Of a DNA stretch of 15,656 nt, positions 12,235 to 15,656 are shown in pieces. Both the position numbers and the translations under genes were made by a program. The stretch lies in contig JAIOPY010000066.1 in NCBI GenBank assembly GCA_021413625.1, forward strand, positions 1 through 15,656, in the 5' to 3' direction. Every line of letters begins with the position of its first letter. Position 1 is the first letter of the stretch. The notes below the pieces were generated by a model. It made no database searches, had not been told where the DNA came from, and saw only the letters and a list, made by a program, of their open reading frames with translations. Source of the stretch: Candidatus Nomurabacteria bacterium. Its GTDB lineage: Bacteria; Patescibacteriota; Minisyncoccia; Phycocordibacterales; UBA9973.

Positions 12235-12274
12235 TATACCTCTGGGGTCCTTGGTTCGAATCCAAGAGGACGGA
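12235..12274 (+). pseudogene. 3' half of a tRNA (remnant)
   Basis: A T arm CTTGG-TTCGAAT-CCAAG (12250-12266) is intact and followed by AGGACGG and A, as in a tRNA 3' end. The first 32 nt match 12151-12182 of the upstream tRNA-Ile at 27 positions. The 5' partner CCGTCCT, a D arm and a proper anticodon stem are absent; instead an AT hairpin TATATAG-TAAT-CTATATA (12221-12238) precedes it. Probably a broken tRNA, not a functional one. Confidence 0.7.
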
Positions 12275-12291
12275 CAACTTTAATTGCTCTA

Positions 12292-12300
12292 TGTTATAAT
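12292..12300 (+). promoter_or_regulatory. Extended -10 promoter
   Basis: TGT followed by TATAAT, a perfect extended -10, ending 8 nt before the ATG at 12309. It predicts a nearly leaderless mRNA for the following gene. Confidence 0.55.
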
Positions 12301-12308
12301 TGTTAATC

Positions 12309-12737
12309 ATGGATGAAGGACCTTTTCAAAAACTAGCGTTTCAATTTAAGGGTATGTCTAAAGAGAGACAACTTAAACATAAGATTCAAGAGTTAATTGA
12401 AAACCCATCTAAAAGACAAGCCCTGCTTAGCATCGCCCCATACTTAAAACCTGAAGTTTTAGATGCATTTGATAAATTATCTACGCCTGTGCGTGATTTT
12501 ATTCTCAGTGATATTTACCAGAAAAAGGAGATTATGCTTCTGCCAGAGAGAGAAATTGCCTTAAGAGTTCTTTCTTTGGTAACAAGTAGTGGGGAGTTTG
12601 ATGCTTTAAATAGTAGTCATTCCGACTTAGAGCACAAAACACCTCCTTCTGAAGCTGAACAATTTGCAGAGAGCACAGCCCGAGAAATAATTAACGAGTC
12701 TGAATCCCTAATGAAATCTCCTAAAAAACCCAACTAA
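12309..12737 (+). CDS. Acidic helical protein of unknown function
   Basis: 142 residues from ATG 12309; an upstream in-frame TTG at 12300 overlaps the -10 box and is not a likely start. No signal peptide or membrane segment. The pattern is helical throughout: KERQLKHKIQELIENPSKRQ (20-39 approximately), PYLKPEVLDAFDKLSTPVRDF, then a Ser/Glu-rich, probably disordered tail (SSGEFDALNSSHSDLEHKTPPSEAEQ) and a final short helix. No motif or family is recognised. Its stop is 2 nt from that of the convergent doxX-like gene, with no clear terminator between. Confidence 0.65.
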   Translation: MDEGPFQKLAFQFKGMSKERQLKHKIQELIENPSKRQALLSIAPYLKPEVLDAFDKLSTPVRDFILSDIYQKKEIMLLPEREIALRVLSLVTSSGEFDALNSSHSDLEHKTPPSEAEQFAESTAREIINESESLMKSPKKPN

Positions 12738-12739
12738 CT

Positions 12740-13234
12740 TTATTGGAATATTTTGTATTTTTGAACTAGAGAAGTGCGTGCCCATTGGTTACCTAAACCA
12801 AAATATTTTTGTGTGTTACCCCAAACAACTGCTAAGATTACAAAAATATAAACAAAATGGTCATCTATAAAAGGATGATGCTCTGGCGGCAACCCAACTG
12901 CCAAGTACATAAGTAAAAGCATAAGAATTCCAGACCAGCCACCGAGCTTCATAAAAATACCCAGAGTCAGTGATACTCCAACAAATAATAATCCCAGCAT
13001 AAACAACCAATCTACTGTAGCGCTACCTGCTAGGCTATTGAAAAATTCTGCAAAAGGGCCATGTACGCCGAATTGTAAAAATCCAGTAGTAGGGGAGCCG
13101 CCAGAGAGCCATGCTTGTTCGGGAGTTGTGGCAAAACCCCAGCCTAATAATTTATCAAAAAATGCCCACAAAAATACAAGTCCGATACTTAATCGTAATA
13201 TTCCTAAAACAGCTTTAAATTTATTTGAGTCCAT
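12740..13234 (-). CDS. DoxX family membrane protein
   Basis: 164 residues with four helices at about 9-27, 73-95, 98-114 and 122-138. The N-terminus ILRLSIGLVFLWAFFDKLLGWG matches the DoxX signature (R-x6-F...D-K). A first extracytoplasmic loop (32-70) and a second polar segment PEHHPFIDDH (117-126) are typical of DoxX proteins in small-genome bacteria. DoxX/DoxD relatives include a thiosulfate:quinone oxidoreductase subunit and proteins of redox homeostasis; the sequence does not say which applies. It is separated from recG upstream by 83 nt containing its own -10 box. Confidence 0.85.
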   Translation of the reverse strand: MDSNKFKAVLGILRLSIGLVFLWAFFDKLLGWGFATTPEQAWLSGGSPTTGFLQFGVHGPFAEFFNSLAGSATVDWLFMLGLLFVGVSLTLGIFMKLGGWSGILMLLLMYLAVGLPPEHHPFIDDHFVYIFVILAVVWGNTQKYFGLGNQWARTSLVQKYKIFQ

Positions 13235-13274
13235 ATTTTTTAAAAATTAGTTAATAAGTTATTGTAATACAAAT

Positions 13275-13280
13275 ATTATA
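13275..13280 (-). promoter_or_regulatory. -10 box of the doxX-like gene
   Basis: Minus-strand TATAAT preceded directly by GTG. Predicted transcript leader of about 34 nt before ATG 13234. No convincing -35. Confidence 0.4.
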
Positions 13281-13299
13281 CACCCTATGTATTAATTAA

Positions 13300-13322
13300 A
13301 ATAAAAGTTATGCACTTTTATT
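13300..13322 (-). terminator. AT-rich hairpin at the recG stop
   Basis: AATAAAAGT, loop GCATA, ACTTTTATT on the minus strand, followed by TTAATTAATAC. Nine perfect pairs but low GC and a broken T-run; the recG stop TAA is in the 5' arm. A weak terminator at best. Confidence 0.3.
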
Positions 13323-15594
13323 CAAAATGAAATTCTCCAGCCTTTTCTTTAACTTTTGATTTAAGTAAAGGGTATTTTGTGAGTTCTGGGTCTTCATTTA
13401 TTAATCGTGTAGCTTCTAGACGTGCTACCTCTACCATTTTTATATTTTTTATTGCTTCCATGCCTAGGTCAGTAATGCCCCATTGTTTGGTGCCACCAAG
13501 TTCACCTGCTCCACGGAGAGTTAAGTCTAATTCTGCTAGTTCAAAACCATTTTTTGCAGTTTTAAGAGCTTTCAAACGTTCTACTGTTTTGTCGCTTTTA
13601 GCATCTGCAAAAACATAACAATATGCTTGATGAGTACTTCTAATAACGCGTCCGCGAAGCTGGTGTAGTTGAGCTAGGCCAAACCGCTCTGCGCCTTCAA
13701 TAATTATGATTGTGGCATTTGGCACATTTACTCCTACTTCCACTACTGAGGTGGCACAGAGAATATTTATCTTACCCTCCGTAAACTCTTGCATCACTTC
13801 TTCTTTTTTCTGTTTACTCATTTTGCTGTGGAGTATACCTATTTCGTATTCAGGAAAAATTTCTTTCTTCAAACGTTTTGCTTCGGCTGTGACAGATTTT
13901 ACTTCAAGAGGATTTTTTACAAGCTTCGCCGAATTAAATTTTTTCCCACTGCGCCCTTCTCCTGCGGAGCGGGACCCTCGCGGATAAAAAATTTCATTCG
14001 GCTCCGCTTGTTGTTCGTCTGCCTCAAAAATTCTTGGGCAAATAACATAAAGCTGCCTGCCTTTTTGTAGTTCTTCTTTTATTTTTTCATAAGTGGCACC
14101 TCTTTTATTTGGGGTGATGATTTCTGTAATTATTTGTTTTCGCCCTTCTGGCATTTCTTCTAAAAGAGAGAGGTCTAAATCACCGTAAATAGTGAGTGCG
14201 AGTGTGCGAGGGATGGGTGTAGCTGTCATTGAAAGGAGATGAGGCGCGATGTTGTCTTTTCTAACTAGTTTTCTTCTTTGCGCGGTGCCGAAGCGGTGTT
14301 GTTCATCTATAACACACAGCGCTAAGTTTTTAAATTTTACAGATTTTTGTATTAGAGCGTGCGTACCTATTAGTATTGGTATTTCTCCATTAGCTACCCA
14401 TTTCAAAAGTTGGGTACGAGAGATATTTGTCCAGCCACTTGGGTTTATTTTGGAAGGGAACTTGCGGCAACCACTTCCTGTAATTAGACCTATATTTATA
14501 GGTAAGTGTTTAAAGTATTGGATGAAAGATTCAAAATGTTGAGTTGCTAAAATTTCTGTTGGCGCCATGTAAGCCACTTGTAGGTTACCAAAATCCTGCC
14601 TGCCGGCCGGCAGGTCTGTCCTTGTCGGCCTAGTATTTACTGTCATATAGCTTGCTGTGGCCGCTACGGCTGTTTTACCAGAACCAACATCTCCCTCTAG
14701 TAGGCGAGACATCGGGAAAGTTTTTTCCATGTCTTCTAGAATTGTTTTGATAGATTTCTCTTGAGATTTAGTAGGTTTAAAAGGGAAGCGTTTTAAAAAT
14801 TCTTCAGTTTCTCCTTTGTTTGTTTTTATTTGGAAAGATTTATTTTTTTTATATTCATGTTTGTCATGTTGGCGTTCAAGTTGGATGCAAAAAACTTCTT
14901 CAAAGGCGAATCTTTTTCGTGCGGACTCGGCATCTTTAATATTTTTAGGTTTATGAATCCAAACAAGGGCAGTCTTTAATGTTGGCAGGTGATATTTTTT
15001 AAGAATATCTTCTGGTATATGGTCCTCTAGGTTATCTAAAGCTCTTTCTTTTAAAATTTTTTCTATCGCATGGTAAAACCATTTAGAAGTTATGCCTCTA
15101 GTTTCAGCATAGATAGGGTAGGAAAACCCCAGTTCTTTTTCCTCTCCTTTTTTAAAAAGAGTGTCGTGGCTATCTATGGGCATATCTGGCATTTTTTCAA
15201 ATTCTGGATTTGCTAAATATATGCCACTTTTACTAGCCGTTACTTTTCCAGTTAGTTTTACGGTGTCGCCATTTTTAATCATTCTAGCGAGGTAGGCTTG
15301 GTTAAACCAAATTATTTTTATTTTTCCAGATAAGTCTGCTATTTCTCCTTCGCCCATTGGTATTTTAGAGCGGAAAGCTTTTTTGGTTTTTAGTTTTGAA
15401 ACTTTTCCATATACTGTGGCAGTATCTCCTGGCATAAGTTCTGAAATTTTCATAACTACACTTATGTCACTATAGCGAACAGGGAAGTGGAACAGCAGGT
15501 CAGCGACCGAAAAAAGCCCGAGTCGTCGTAGAGCCTTTTTTTGGTTTTCGTCTAATTTAGGGAATTTAGTTTCCAATTTATCACTCAACTGCAT
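13318..15594 (-). CDS. recG: ATP-dependent DNA helicase RecG with two palindrome-linked insertions
   Basis: 758 residues against roughly 680-700 for most RecG. RecG remodels stalled forks and Holliday junctions. The N-terminal wedge/OB domain spans about 50-135 (TATVYGKVSKLKTKKA, IKIIWFNQAYL). Helicase motifs: Q/Ia region PFKPTKSQEKSI, Walker A GDVGSGKT (301-308), APTEILATQHFE, GTHALIQ, DEQHRFG (430-436), SMTATPIPRT (455-464), TSVVEVGVNVP, and GLAQLHQLRGRVIRS (639-653). Two segments look inserted: residues about 321-337, with TDLPAGRQD, between motif I and APTE; and about 528-560, with RGSRSAGEGRSG, after VICPRI. Both are encoded by GC-rich inverted repeats and keep the frame. A third unusual stretch (GCRKFPSKINPSGW, 375-388) has no palindrome and may simply be lineage-specific. 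A leaderless-type -10 box precedes the ATG. All helicase motifs are intact, so the protein is probably active. Confidence 0.95.
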   Translation of the reverse strand: MQLSDKLETKFPKLDENQKKALRRLGLFSVADLLFHFPVRYSDISVVMKISELMPGDTATVYGKVSKLKTKKAFRSKIPMGEGEIADLSGKIKIIWFNQAYLARMIKNGDTVKLTGKVTASKSGIYLANPEFEKMPDMPIDSHDTLFKKGEEKELGFSYPIYAETRGITSKWFYHAIEKILKERALDNLEDHIPEDILKKYHLPTLKTALVWIHKPKNIKDAESARKRFAFEEVFCIQLERQHDKHEYKKNKSFQIKTNKGETEEFLKRFPFKPTKSQEKSIKTILEDMEKTFPMSRLLEGDVGSGKTAVAATASYMTVNTRPTRTDLPAGRQDFGNLQVAYMAPTEILATQHFESFIQYFKHLPINIGLITGSGCRKFPSKINPSGWTNISRTQLLKWVANGEIPILIGTHALIQKSVKFKNLALCVIDEQHRFGTAQRRKLVRKDNIAPHLLSMTATPIPRTLALTIYGDLDLSLLEEMPEGRKQIITEIITPNKRGATYEKIKEELQKGRQLYVICPRIFEADEQQAEPNEIFYPRGSRSAGEGRSGKKFNSAKLVKNPLEVKSVTAEAKRLKKEIFPEYEIGILHSKMSKQKKEEVMQEFTEGKINILCATSVVEVGVNVPNATIIIIEGAERFGLAQLHQLRGRVIRSTHQAYCYVFADAKSDKTVERLKALKTAKNGFELAELDLTLRGAGELGGTKQWGITDLGMEAIKNIKMVEVARLEATRLINEDPELTKYPLLKSKVKEKAGEFHFE
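13920..14010. repeat. Inverted-repeat element inside recG
   Basis: The 25-nt arms 13920-13944 and 13986-14010 pair at 21 positions (mismatches at 13925-13927 and 13935), around a 41-nt GC-rich centre (13945-13985) with its own CTCC-TGC-GGAG hairpin. It encodes about residues 529-559 of RecG in frame. The GC content of the centre is far above that of the gene. Confidence 0.7.
14595..14620. repeat. GC-rich palindrome inside recG
   Basis: CCTGCCGGCCGGCAGG at 14599-14614 is a perfect 16-nt palindrome, extended by CCTG before and TCTGTC after. On the minus strand it encodes the LPAGRQ part of a roughly 17-residue insertion (about 321-337) between the Walker A motif and APTE. Confidence 0.75.
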
Positions 15595-15600
15595 TTAGAA

Positions 15601-15606
15601 AGTATA
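15601..15606 (-). promoter_or_regulatory. -10 box of recG with leaderless spacing
   Basis: Minus-strand TATACT, then TTCTAA (6 nt), then ATG at 15594. Same spacing as the genes at 644 and 2428. No clear -35. Confidence 0.4.
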
Positions 15607-15656
15607 TTGTTTTTTAGAGAGATTTACTAGCGGAGATTTTATTGCTACAATACTCC

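Noticed and set aside
12106..12306. Plus-strand 66-codon open frame
   Set aside because: It runs through the tRNA-Ile gene and the tRNA fragment, so it is a by-product of RNA gene sequence.
12300..12308. TTG at 12300 as start of the acidic helical protein
   Set aside because: It overlaps the last base of the TATAAT box; the in-frame ATG at 12309 fits the predicted transcript start.
13706..14070. Two plus-strand open frames antisense to recG
   Set aside because: Antisense shadows of a conserved helicase, kept open partly by the inserted GC-rich element.
1..15656. CRISPR array, insertion sequence or rRNA
   Set aside because: No regularly spaced direct repeats, transposase-like frame or conserved rRNA stretch was seen on either strand.

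Overview
The window is AT-rich and reads in the standard bacterial code (TAA, TAG and TGA all act as stops). It most resembles a Candidate Phyla Radiation genome of the Parcubacteria/Paceibacteria kind. The reasons are: almost no Shine-Dalgarno sequences; -10 boxes lying only 6-9 nt before start codons; small His-rich membrane proteins; and GC-rich palindromes inserted in frame into a conserved gene (a 'LPAGRQ'-type peptide in recG). This placement is inference from style and content, not from a marker gene.

Layout. 1-384: 3' part of a CYTH-domain protein. 427-621: promoter, a rod-shaped RNA with a central bubble (probable 6S RNA) and an intrinsic terminator. 644-3039: small membrane protein, beta-CASP RNase-like protein and a LOG/SLOG nucleotide-binding protein, each with its own near-leaderless -10 box. 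3046-7754: an apparent copper-handling cluster of four genes: a His-rich two-helix membrane protein, two exported C-terminally anchored proteins, and a 983-residue CopC-CopD fusion with extra His-rich domains. All three exported proteins should start with histidine after signal cleavage. 7759-8823 (minus): infC-rpmI-rplT operon with a good sigma70-type promoter; infC starts with TTG. 8914-9802 (plus): smpB and the tmRNA gene ssrA, whose tag frame is unusually long (29 codons) and contains a UUCG hairpin. 9814-9987 (minus): a 57-aa two-helix membrane protein. 10083-11999: ftsH. 12050-12300: palindromic repeat, tRNA-Ile(UAU), a 3' tRNA fragment and flanking inverted repeats. 12309-12737: acidic helical protein of unknown function. 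12740-13234 (minus): DoxX family protein. 13318-15594 (minus): recG with two palindrome-associated insertions.

How the parts connect. smpB, ssrA and ftsH lie together: the ribosome-rescue pair and a membrane AAA+ protease of a family known to degrade SsrA-tagged proteins. The 6S-like RNA would act on RNA polymerase, and IF3/bL35/bL20 is the classic autoregulated translation operon. The copper cluster is the least conventional part and the best candidate for an undescribed envelope system. All RNA folds were paired by hand, and family calls come from recognised motifs, not searches.
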